Shown in pieces: positions 15,259 to 22,944 of a stretch of 64,000 nt of DNA. The notes under the pieces were generated by a model that was not told the DNA's origin, made no database searches, and was given only the letters and a program-made list of their open reading frames with translations. Position numbers and translations under genes: made by a program. The stretch comes from Cryobacterium sinapicolor (GTDB lineage: Bacteria; Actinomycetota; Actinomycetes; Actinomycetales; Microbacteriaceae). Positions within the stretch are counted from its first letter, which is position 1. Every line of letters begins with the position of its first letter. The stretch covers positions 1-64,000 of the forward strand of contig NZ_SOGQ01000034.1 in NCBI RefSeq assembly GCF_004403465.1. The letters are read 5' to 3'.

Positions 15259-16716
15259 TTAGCGGGGGTAGACCCGGATCGGGGCCGCCAGCGGACCGGC
15301 CTGGTTCAGCGTGAACGCGGCGAGCAGTCCGTCGCCCGCGTAGGACACCGAGGCAACGGTCGAGGTTCCGCCGGAGACAAGGTAGCGCTGCGACTGTTCC
15401 AGCGGCACCGTCGCCGAGCCGCCGGCCGGCACCGTCACGGTGCTGGGCGCGCCGTTCTCGGGGCTGATCGTGTAGCCGGCGTCGGCGCTGCCCGTGTTGA
15501 CCAGGTTCAGCTGGGGGGACGGCCCGGCGGCGGCGGCCACCAGGAACTCGTCGGCGAGGGCGTCGGAGGACGCGAACCAAGCGAAGTCGCGACCGGCCGA
15601 ACCTGCCGCCGAACTCTGCGCCGCGGCGACGATCGGCTCACTGGCGATCAATTTCAGGGAGTAGGTGCCGGGTACGAGCCCGGTCAGGGGCACCTCGGTG
15701 GCCACCCCCGGCTGCACGTCGACCTGCACCGAGGTCCCGGCCGCCTGGCCGGTCGCACCGGTCACGCCGACCTGCACCGTGGCGGCCACGGCGCCGGGCA
15801 CGAGCACCCGCACCGAGGTCACGTCGTCGCTGAGGCCTCCGACCTCGTCGGGGGCATCCGATCCGGCCGCGTTGGAGACAACCACGCCGGCGATGGCCTG
15901 CTCTTCGGTGGGGCCGCTCGAGGGTCCGACCAGGTCGACGCCACCGGGTTCGAGCCCGCGCACGATGCTCTGCTGCAGCGTGGCCGCCACCTGGCCACCC
16001 GTGGACAGCACGTGCACGACGGGCGAGCGGAGGTTGGGGGCCAGTCCGGCGAGAGACACGACCCGCTGGGTGCCCGGCTGCACGAGGATGCCGGTGGAGC
16101 CGGGAGCGTCCACCGGCCCGGTCTCGCCGAACACGGCCAGGTCGACGGTGGCCACGACGGTGGTCGGATTGCTGAGCAGCACCAGGCTGGTTCGACCGAT
16201 GTCGGTGGAGCCGCCGACCAGCCAGTTGTCGCCGGCAGCCTCTCCGCAGCCCGCGACGGCCAGGCCGCCGAGCGTTTCGCTGCCGGCGATCTGGGACTGG
16301 CTGCCGCTGACCAGCGGTGCCGCCTCCGAGCCGGGCGGGGTCGGCACGCGCAGCAGCAGCGGAGCCCCGAACGACTCGGCGTTCGCATTGTCCGGGGCCT
16401 CCATACCGGTGGCCTCCGGGTCGATCCACCCCGACTCGCCCGCCGCCGGGTGGGCGCCGGAGACTGCTGCGGCACTGTCGATGGAACTGGTGGCCTGGGC
16501 CTGACTGGAATCCTCGGCCAGCGCAAGGAGCGGCCCCGGGCAGACTCGTTGCTGCTCGCTCGGTGTCGGGGACACGATCACGGATGACGGCTTCTTCTCG
16601 ACCGTGGGCCAGCTGACGAGGGTGGCGGCGCCGACGGATGCGACGACGACGCCGAGACCGACGAGTCCGGCCACCGCCCGCGCCCCGAGCAGGGCGATTC
16701 CGCGTTTACTGGACAT
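15259..16716 (-). CDS. DUF5719 family secreted or membrane-anchored protein
   Basis: A 485-residue protein with one N-terminal membrane segment (about residues 9-35), so most of it lies outside the membrane. The rest is Gly/Val/Thr-rich and beta-like, with blocks such as VPAGGSATVPLEQS and NLVNTGSADAGYTI. These fit the DUF5719 family found in actinobacteria next to a large GT2 near whiB. The ATG at 16716 has a GGAGGAA ribosome site and lies 11 bases inside the GT2 gene. A role with the GT2 in envelope assembly is inferred from conserved pairing only. Confidence 0.7.
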   Translation of the reverse strand: MSSKRGIALLGARAVAGLVGLGVVVASVGAATLVSWPTVEKKPSSVIVSPTPSEQQRVCPGPLLALAEDSSQAQATSSIDSAAAVSGAHPAAGESGWIDPEATGMEAPDNANAESFGAPLLLRVPTPPGSEAAPLVSGSQSQIAGSETLGGLAVAGCGEAAGDNWLVGGSTDIGRTSLVLLSNPTTVVATVDLAVFGETGPVDAPGSTGILVQPGTQRVVSLAGLAPNLRSPVVHVLSTGGQVAATLQQSIVRGLEPGGVDLVGPSSGPTEEQAIAGVVVSNAAGSDAPDEVGGLSDDVTSVRVLVPGAVAATVQVGVTGATGQAAGTSVQVDVQPGVATEVPLTGLVPGTYSLKLIASEPIVAAAQSSAAGSAGRDFAWFASSDALADEFLVAAAAGPSPQLNLVNTGSADAGYTISPENGAPSTVTVPAGGSATVPLEQSQRYLVSGGTSTVASVSYAGDGLLAAFTLNQAGPLAAPIRVYPR

Positions 16717-19700
16717 GGTGGTGTTCCTCCGAGCGGGCGCCGCTTTCGGCGTCAGGAGCGATGTCGGTTGACGTTTCCCGTTCGGCTCCGGCGGTCGTGC
16801 CGGGTTCCGTCGTGCCGGGTTCCGTCGTGCCGGGTTCCGTCGTGCCGGGTTCGGTCGTGCCGGGTTCGGTCGTGCCGGGTTCGGTCGTGCCGGGAACAGC
16901 GGACGCAACGGCGCGTTCCGCGGACGGCCGGAAGCCGGGCGCCGGCTTCTTGCGGGCCGCCGCCTTGGCGAGGCGCTTGTTTTCCCTGGTGCGGGCCTTC
17001 GCCGTGTTGCGGATGGCCTCGCGACTGGCCTGGCGCACCGCCTCCGGCCCCGCGCCGGTCGGGATCGAGAGCAGCACGGTGGCGCCGATCACGAGCGCGG
17101 TGATCAGGAAGAACACCAGGCCGAGGGTGCCGCCGGCGTTGGCCGGAACGGCGCCGTTCGCCGTGGTGGCGACCGAGGCATCCGTCACCTCGTACTGCCA
17201 AAGTCGGCCGAAGACCGTGTCGCCCACCGGGGACAGGGCGGCGTTGCCGTCGAGGGCGGTTGTGGTGCGACCGGCGGTCTCCGCTGCCGCTGGGCTGACC
17301 GCGTCCGTGACCCCCGGGGCGGCCGGCGTGACGACGGCCGGGCGCAGCAGCACGAACCGGATGCCGAAGTCGGCCAGACCGGCCGCGGCGTCGAGCCCGC
17401 TTCGAGAGACGAGGTTTCCGGCCAGGGTGGCCAGTTCCTCCTCCCGCGGGCTGAGGGCCCTGTCGGTGCTGCTGAGGGTGGACTGGGTGTTCAGGGTGGC
17501 ACCGGGGCCGCGCACGATCGTCGCGAGGATGCCGCCGTCGGGTTGTGGCACGATCTGCAGAGTGCCGACCCGGGCATCCGTCTGCGCCTCGGCGGTCACG
17601 AACGCAGGTTGGGTGCGGTCGATGCCCTCGGCCACGACGCTGGTGCCGAGGGGCAGGGCTGCGACCAGCGGTGACACGACGATCACGAGCAGGACGATCG
17701 CGGTGACCGCCGGGGCCATGGCGAAGCGCTGCATGCCGCGCAGGGCGAAGACGACCGCGCCGACCAGTCCGAGCCAGTAGAGGCTCAGCCCCGTGCCGGC
17801 CCAGATGCCGGCCGACTGGCCCCCGACTGAAATGAGGTAGAGCTGGCTGGCGGCGAGGGCCGTGCCCACGCCGAGCAGTGCGGTCAACAGCGCGAAGCTC
17901 GCGCCCCGGGCCCCATGCAGGAAAAGGGCAAGGAGGGCGAGCACGGCCAGCGGGATCAGGAGCACCGGCACGAGCACCGACGCGTCGACGCCGGGCAGCC
18001 CGAGCGACTCGAGCAGCGGGGTCCAGCCGCCGAGTTGGCCGGCAGGGAAGCCGAGCAGCAGCTGCCCTACCGAGACGTCGGGGCCGGGCAGCGGCACGCC
18101 CGGGTCGGCCAGCAGGGCCAGCCAGTTGCCGCGCAATCCCTGGTCCCAGATCAGCGGCGCCGCGAGGGCGAGGGCCGGCAGCGGTATTCCGATGAACCGC
18201 ATCACGCTGCGGCCGCTGACCAGCATGGCAATCAGCCAGACCACCAGCAACGCGGGCGCAAGCGATGGCGCCGCGGCGACGATGGCGGCGAACAGCAGGG
18301 CCGCCGAGGCAGAGGCCGACCAGGAGCGGGCGGCCATGAACCCGGCGAAAAACAGCCACGGCAGCAGCAGGTGCACGAGGATCGCGGCCGGGCGCCCGGC
18401 GGCGAGGGCACTCAGGAAGGTGGGCGCGAGCATCCAGAGCACGGCGGCGACGGCGCGAAGGGACGCGCGCTCGGTGAGGCGGGTCGCCGCCAGCCAGGCG
18501 CCGAGGGCAGCGAGCGGCAGAGCGAGGAAGAAGAGCAGGACAAGGGAGAAGGACGGCGACCAGAAGGTGAGCGAGCCCAGTACCGCCAGCACCGACGCGA
18601 ACGGGTCGGCTCCGCCGACAAAGCCCAGGCCGATGTCGCGCCAGCCGTAGCCGATGCTCCCCCAGAGGTCGGCAGGAGTGTCCGACAGCGGCAGCAGCCC
18701 GCCTCCGGTGAGGGTGCGGGCTCCGATCAGCGGCGCCAGAACGATCAGCCCCGCAACCAGTGCGGCGAGCACGGTCCACGCGCCACCGCCGGACATGAAG
18801 CGGATTTCGGGGACCTCGCCGTTCACGCCGGTGAGGCTGGCCTCCCGGCGGAGCGCCTGACGGCGGCGCACCTCGACGGTGGGCACGCGCAACGAGGCGA
18901 TCGACGACCAGCCCAACGTGCGGGTGGCGGCGAAGCGGCGGCGGGCCGCTCTCACCCGCAGCCCGCTGAACGCGGCGGCGAACGCGGCGGAGTACTCGCC
19001 CAGGATCGCGCCGGGTTCCTTCTGCAGCAGTTGGACGAACGAGCGCAGGAACGCGAGGGGAACCAGTCCCAGCCAGTGCACGGGGATCATCCAGCGCGGG
19101 GAGTAGACGAGGCGGCGATGCAGTTGGGCGGCACGCATGGCGCGGAGACGCTTCCGACGTGCGCGGCCGCGGGAGGAGCCGCTGGTGCCGGCGACGCCGT
19201 CGCCGGCCGAGGCGACCTGGGCCGCGGCGACGCCGGAGACGCGGTAGCCGGCCATCCGCACACGCACACAGAAGTCGAGGGAGTCGTCCGCGGACGGCAG
19301 GGCCGGGTCGAAGCCGCCCAACTGCTGCCAGACGAGGTGGCGCACCAGCATGCCGCCGGCGCTCACGCCGAGCACGTCGCTCATGCCGTCGTGCTGGCCC
19401 TGGTCGAGTTCGCTCTCCACCAAGGTGACGGTCGCGCCGCCGGGAGTCAGGGACTGCCCGAATTCGTGGATGTAGTCGCCGGCATCCCAGTCCATGACCT
19501 TCGGGCCGGCCACGGCGACGGATGGCGCAATCTCCAGTTCGCCGAGCAGGGCCGCGAGGGCGCCGGGTTCCGGCGCGCTGTCCTGAGCGAGGAGCCACAG
19601 CATTTCCCGGTCGTTCTCCGCGGGTGCGATCACCCGCACGGCCGCGGCGATGGCCTCTCCGAAGCTGATCCCGGCATCCGCTGAGATGAAGTGCGTCGGC

Positions 19701-19861
19701 GCGTGGGCAGCCAGAAGCGCCGCCGTGGTGTCGGTCGATCCGCAGTCGACCGTGATCACGACGTCGGGTTGACGCGTCTGGCGGCTCAGCGCCTCGAGCG
19801 TGCGTTCGAGGTGTTTAGCGCCGTTACGGGCAACAAGGATGGCGGTGACTCTGGCATGCAT
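16706..19861 (-). CDS. large GT2 glycosyltransferase fused to a multi-pass membrane region
   Basis: A 1051-residue protein. Residues 1-250 are a GT2 domain (VTAILVARNGAKHLERTLEA, VVITVDCGSTDTTAAL, VDSLDFCVRVRMAGYR-like acceptor region). Residues about 360-760 hold roughly 12 hydrophobic segments. About 770-930 is an extracytoplasmic domain, followed by one more helix, a basic KARTRENKRLAKAAARKK tail and a GTTEP pentapeptide array. The architecture fits the actinobacterial GT2 paired with DUF5719 beside whiB2. It is probably an envelope glycan polymerising or extending enzyme. The acceptor is unknown. Confidence 0.8.
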   Translation of the reverse strand: MHARVTAILVARNGAKHLERTLEALSRQTRQPDVVITVDCGSTDTTAALLAAHAPTHFISADAGISFGEAIAAAVRVIAPAENDREMLWLLAQDSAPEPGALAALLGELEIAPSVAVAGPKVMDWDAGDYIHEFGQSLTPGGATVTLVESELDQGQHDGMSDVLGVSAGGMLVRHLVWQQLGGFDPALPSADDSLDFCVRVRMAGYRVSGVAAAQVASAGDGVAGTSGSSRGRARRKRLRAMRAAQLHRRLVYSPRWMIPVHWLGLVPLAFLRSFVQLLQKEPGAILGEYSAAFAAAFSGLRVRAARRRFAATRTLGWSSIASLRVPTVEVRRRQALRREASLTGVNGEVPEIRFMSGGGAWTVLAALVAGLIVLAPLIGARTLTGGGLLPLSDTPADLWGSIGYGWRDIGLGFVGGADPFASVLAVLGSLTFWSPSFSLVLLFFLALPLAALGAWLAATRLTERASLRAVAAVLWMLAPTFLSALAAGRPAAILVHLLLPWLFFAGFMAARSWSASASAALLFAAIVAAAPSLAPALLVVWLIAMLVSGRSVMRFIGIPLPALALAAPLIWDQGLRGNWLALLADPGVPLPGPDVSVGQLLLGFPAGQLGGWTPLLESLGLPGVDASVLVPVLLIPLAVLALLALFLHGARGASFALLTALLGVGTALAASQLYLISVGGQSAGIWAGTGLSLYWLGLVGAVVFALRGMQRFAMAPAVTAIVLLVIVVSPLVAALPLGTSVVAEGIDRTQPAFVTAEAQTDARVGTLQIVPQPDGGILATIVRGPGATLNTQSTLSSTDRALSPREEELATLAGNLVSRSGLDAAAGLADFGIRFVLLRPAVVTPAAPGVTDAVSPAAAETAGRTTTALDGNAALSPVGDTVFGRLWQYEVTDASVATTANGAVPANAGGTLGLVFFLITALVIGATVLLSIPTGAGPEAVRQASREAIRNTAKARTRENKRLAKAAARKKPAPGFRPSAERAVASAVPGTTEPGTTEPGTTEPGTTEPGTTEPGTTEPGTTAGAERETSTDIAPDAESGARSEEHHHVQ
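16797..16886. repeat. 15-bp in-frame tandem repeat encoding GTTEP
   Basis: Six units of GTGCCGGGTTCCGTC or GTGCCGGGTTCGGTC (starts 16797, 16812, 16827, 16842, 16857, 16872). Read on the minus strand they encode a GTTEP array near the C-terminus of the large GT2. Three units carry C and three carry G at one position, suggesting growth by block duplication. Confidence 0.95.
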
Positions 19862-20006
19862 ATGGAGAACAGCCTAGGTTGGATCGGGCCCGATGAGGAG
19901 CAATCTGAGGGGCGAGCCTGAAAAACACGGCCTCGCCTCCGGTTCGCTGCTGCCGGCTTCGGGGCCGGATTCGCGTGCGGCAGGCGTTCGAGCGCCCGCC
20001 CTGGGC

Positions 20007-20339
20007 CTAGCTGGCGCGCTTGCGCAGTTTGCGCCGTTCCCGCTCGGACAGGCCGCCCCAGATGCCGAACCGCTCATCGTTGGTGAGCGCGTACTGCAGG
20101 CACTGGGTTCTCACCTCACAGGAGGAGCAGATCTTCTTGGCATCGCGGGTCGACCCTCCCTTTTCGGGGAAGAACGCCTCCGGGTCGGTCTGCGCACAAA
20201 GCGAGTCCGACTGCCAGGACAGTGGATCGCCGTCGCCCGCTTCCTTGCGAACTCCGGGCACGCCCAGTCGGACCGGGTCAATGAACCAGTCCTCCGGCAC
20301 CCCGGCACGAGACTCTGATAGCGCCAAATCGTCACCCAC
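20007..20339 (-). CDS. whiB2: WhiB-family iron-sulphur transcription factor, WhiB2/WhmD-like
   Basis: A 110-residue regulator. The four cluster-binding Cys are in SLCAQ, ICSSC and TQCLQYA. GIWGGLSERERRKLRKR is the WhiB turn plus basic helix. The synteny (DUF3499, Rv3259-like and manB-like genes in the same window) points to WhiB2, which controls septation in actinobacteria. The GTG at 20339 is the start chosen. An 18-bp palindrome lies 40-57 bases upstream. The cluster probably senses redox state or nitric oxide. Confidence 0.85.
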   Translation of the reverse strand: MGDDLALSESRAGVPEDWFIDPVRLGVPGVRKEAGDGDPLSWQSDSLCAQTDPEAFFPEKGGSTRDAKKICSSCEVRTQCLQYALTNDERFGIWGGLSERERRKLRKRAS

Positions 20340-20378
20340 CCCACTGCAATACTTGCCCCGAAATTACGCGTCAGCCCT

Positions 20379-20396
20379 AATTACAGCCGTGTAATT
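20379..20396. promoter_or_regulatory. 18-bp perfect palindrome upstream of whiB (candidate operator)
   Basis: AATTACAGCCGTGTAATT has 7-bp perfect arms with a 4-base centre. It lies 40-57 bases upstream of the whiB GTG, where -35 or upstream sites would be. A further half-site AATTAC is at 20362-20367. It does not match the BldD or WhiA sites I know for whiB genes. Confidence 0.5.
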
Positions 20397-20486
20397 CCTT
20401 GCCGTCAAGTCGCAGATAGTAAACCCTCAATATTCGCTGGAGAGTTTCGACTCGCCCAAGAGCGAAAATAGGTGCGATTTGTTTGG

Positions 20487-21461
20487 TCAGGGCTGAGAGA
20501 CGGATGCCGCCTGCCGTGATTCCCAGGCGCTCTGCACCATATCCTCGAGGCTGTGGCGCATCGCCCAGTCCAGATCGCGGGCCGCCAGTTCACCGGAGGC
20601 GACGATCCGGTCGGGGTCGCCCGCGCGGCGCGGGCCGATCACGGGCGCGAAGTCGATTCCGGTGACGGCGGACACGGTGGACATTATCTGCCCCACCGAT
20701 ACCCCATCGCCGCTGCCGAGGTTGTAGACGGGCAGCACGGGCTCGCCGGCGTCGAGGCGCCGGGCGGCGGCCACGTGCGAGAGGGCCAGGTCGGCCACGT
20801 GGATGTAATCGCGCACGCAGGTTCCGTCGGGGGTGGCGTAGTCGTCACCGTTGATGTTCGGGGTGCGACCCTCCATCAGCGCGTCGAAGACGAGAGGAAA
20901 GAGGTTGTGCGGGCTGGTATCGCGCAGGTCGAGCGCTCCGGAGCCGACCACGTTGAAGTAGCGCAGGGCTGTGTACGTCAATCCGGCGGCGATGGCCTGG
21001 TCGCGCAACAGCCATTCGCCGATCAGCTTCGACTCCCCGTAGGGAGATTCGGGGTTCTTCGGGGTGTCCTCGGTGACCAGGTCGGTGTGCGGGGTGCCGT
21101 AGACCGCCGCGCTCGAGGAGAACACCATCCGGCCCACTTCGTTCTCCTGCATGACCGACAGCAAGGTGGCCATGGCCGTGACGTTCTGCTCGTAGGTGTG
21201 CAGCGGACGCTGCACCGAGACGCCGGCGTACTTGTAGCCCGCGACGTGCACGACGCCGGTCACGGCGTGCTCCGCGAAGGTGCGCATCAGCAGCTCGCGG
21301 TCAAGGAGGGTGCCACGCACGAACGGCACATTCACGGGCACGAATTCGGCGTGCCCGCTGGAGAGATCGTCGATGACGACCACGTCGATGCCCTCCGCCA
21401 AGAACGCACGCACGATGTGGGAACCGATATACCCGGCACCTCCGGTGACTAGCCACGCCAT
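20487..21461 (-). CDS. galE: UDP-glucose 4-epimerase
   Basis: A 324-residue GalE that interconverts UDP-glucose and UDP-galactose in the cytosol. WLVTGGAGYIGSHIVRAFL binds NAD. The active site shows FSSSAAVYG and SPYGESKLIGEW (Ser, Tyr, Lys), then LRYFNVVGSG, and GTCVRDYIHVADLALSHV. The length is normal. The ATG at 21461 has an AGGTT ribosome site; the longer frame to 21833 would run through element B and is rejected. A second GalE-like gene lies at 39958. It supplies UDP-galactose for the envelope glycans. Confidence 0.9.
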   Translation of the reverse strand: MAWLVTGGAGYIGSHIVRAFLAEGIDVVVIDDLSSGHAEFVPVNVPFVRGTLLDRELLMRTFAEHAVTGVVHVAGYKYAGVSVQRPLHTYEQNVTAMATLLSVMQENEVGRMVFSSSAAVYGTPHTDLVTEDTPKNPESPYGESKLIGEWLLRDQAIAAGLTYTALRYFNVVGSGALDLRDTSPHNLFPLVFDALMEGRTPNINGDDYATPDGTCVRDYIHVADLALSHVAAARRLDAGEPVLPVYNLGSGDGVSVGQIMSTVSAVTGIDFAPVIGPRRAGDPDRIVASGELAARDLDWAMRHSLEDMVQSAWESRQAASVSQP

Positions 21462-21528
21462 TTGAACCTCGCAAGATCTGACGGCAATCGAGCACTGCCG
21501 CCCTGCAAGCCTAGCCTCGGGTGCCCGA

Positions 21529-21611
21529 ACGAATTCGACGGAGATTTTGCTCCAGACGCACCCAAACAAGGGTTTTCGAGGCTGAATAGGGAAAATCTCC
21601 GTCGAATTCGT
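21529..21611. repeat. palindromic element copy B
   Basis: An 83-bp unit whose ends pair over 20 bp: ACGAATTCGACGGAGATTTT at 21529-21548 with its complement at 21592-21611. The core contains a small hairpin CCC-AAACAA-GGG (21561-21572). It lies between galE (start 21461) and the 3' end of the DUF559 gene (21713). Confidence 0.95.
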
Positions 21612-21626
21612 CCGGCCGGCGGGCGA

Positions 21627-21638
21627 GGGGGGGGGGGG
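21627..21638. repeat. poly-G tract of 12
   Basis: An uninterrupted run of twelve G, 16 bases right of element B and outside any gene. Homopolymers of this length are prone to slippage and to sequencing error. Confidence 0.8.
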
Positions 21639-21712
21639 TCGGCGGGGTCGGCGGCCACTGGCGATGGATGCGCCGGGGCGGCGACCATGGGGATCGGGAA
21701 CCGAGCCGATCG

Positions 21713-22669
21713 CTAGCCGGTGCGGCGGCGGACCCGCGGCATCCGTTCGGGGAAATGCGGGAACGCGGTCGACGGCTCGCGCCGGTAGTCGAACTCCAGC
21801 GCCGTGACCATCGCCCGCACGCACAACCCCCACTGTTTGCGGAGAAGTGCGTAACTGAACCGCAGTGTGCGCCCGTTCTTGCTCGCGACCAGCAGATCGC
21901 GCTCCCGGTCGGCCTCGAAGGCAAGCGAATCGTCGTGCCAGTCTTTTCCGTCGATCTCCACGAAGGTCGACGGCCCGATCTGGCCGTCAAGACGCCCGAC
22001 CCCGGTGACGAACGGTTGCGGCACGAAAGGGATGCCCGCGGCCAGTGCTTTGAGCCGGAATTCCGTTTCACCACCCGCGGCGGCGCGCCCGTCGACCTCG
22101 TGGCGCCAGGGCTGCACCCGCAGCGGAGCGCGGGCGAAGATCCAGTCCAGATCGTCGAGGACGATACCGACGCCGTTTTCCTGGGCGCTGTGCAACGCCG
22201 CATCGAGACACACGATCGCGGTCACCCGGTCGTGGTTGTTCAGAATATGCACCAGGGCCTCACGCACGCCGGTGCGCCACACGCAGTCCCCGCGCCCATC
22301 GATCGCCTCATCACTCCACGTCACGCGGCACCGCACGCCGTCGAGCACATCCAACCGCGCGCGCATATCGGTCGGTCGCCGCAACCCGCGCGCCGCACTG
22401 GGGACGCTGACGTGGAGTTTGCCGGTGGCCGGGGTCCAGATCCCGTAGGACGTGAGGCAGCTCAATCCGGTGAGCCGCCCACCGATCCGGAACGCCTCAA
22501 CGGCCGGCTGCGGCGCCGACGGCACCGAATACCAGCCCGTGCGCACCCGCACGATCGTTCCGCGGCTCACCGCGCCGCGGAGGCTGCCATCGCTCCAGCC
22601 TCGGGCACGGAGTGCGGCGCGCTTGACGAAGAGTCCGTGGTCGACGATGTCCCTGGTGAGCGAGCGCAT
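21713..22669 (-). CDS. AbiEi-like N-terminal domain plus DUF559 (Vsr-like nuclease fold) protein
   Basis: A 318-residue protein of a group common in actinobacteria. The N-terminal 60 residues (LFVKRAALRARGWSDGSLRG, then RTGWYSVP) look like the winged-helix domain of AbiEi-type antitoxins. The C-terminal 110 residues have DUF559 marks: FVEIDGKDWHD, then EADRERDLLVASKNG, with candidate catalytic Glu and Asp of a Vsr-like nuclease. The ATG at 22669 fits the domain start; the frame to 22819 adds an unlikely N-terminus. Palindromic elements lie on both sides (B at the 3' side, C at the 5' side). No partner toxin gene is adjacent. Confidence 0.7.
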   Translation of the reverse strand: MRSLTRDIVDHGLFVKRAALRARGWSDGSLRGAVSRGTIVRVRTGWYSVPSAPQPAVEAFRIGGRLTGLSCLTSYGIWTPATGKLHVSVPSAARGLRRPTDMRARLDVLDGVRCRVTWSDEAIDGRGDCVWRTGVREALVHILNNHDRVTAIVCLDAALHSAQENGVGIVLDDLDWIFARAPLRVQPWRHEVDGRAAAGGETEFRLKALAAGIPFVPQPFVTGVGRLDGQIGPSTFVEIDGKDWHDDSLAFEADRERDLLVASKNGRTLRFSYALLRKQWGLCVRAMVTALEFDYRREPSTAFPHFPERMPRVRRRTG

Positions 22670-22831
22670 GGTCCGGAGTCTCGCAGCGGGGTCGACCCGG
22701 CGCCCCGCATCCGTCACCCTGGGGAGAACCCACCCTCGCCACGAGTTGGGGAGGGTCTCACTTCCCGGACGCACCCGCACCCGGCTCGACTGCGGCAGCG
22801 CTCCAGTGCGGCAGCGCACGACTGCGCCAAG

Positions 22832-22860
22832 GAACGAATTCGACAGTGAACGAATTCGAC
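22832..22860. repeat. 13-bp direct repeat of the palindromic element end
   Basis: GAACGAATTCGAC occurs at 22832-22844 and again at 22848-22860, where it forms the left end of element C. The extra end looks like a remnant of a second element or an aborted duplication. Confidence 0.9.
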
Positions 22861-22929
22861 GGAGATTTTGCCCCAGATGGCCCAGAAACGGGCGACAAAC
22901 AGGTTCTGGAGCAAAATCTCCGTCGAATT
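22853..22929. repeat. palindromic element copy C
   Basis: A 77-bp unit with perfect 19-bp ends: AATTCGACGGAGATTTTGC at 22853-22871 and the complement at 22911-22929. Pairing continues with one mismatch to about 25 bp per arm (CCAGA with TCTGG). A core mini-hairpin GCCC-AGAAAC-GGGC lies at 22880-22893. It sits between the manA stop and the DUF559 gene. Confidence 0.95.
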
Positions 22930-22944
22930 GGTGAGAGACCGGGC

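Noticed and set aside
13238-15580. 780-residue minus-strand frame covering epimerase and more
   Set aside because: Only the part from 14302 down is epimerase; the upstream part is a shadow of the phosphorylase gene in another frame.
14647-16587. 646-residue plus-strand frame
   Set aside because: GC-skewed antisense of the phosphorylase and DUF5719 genes, with Arg/Gly-rich composition and no motifs.
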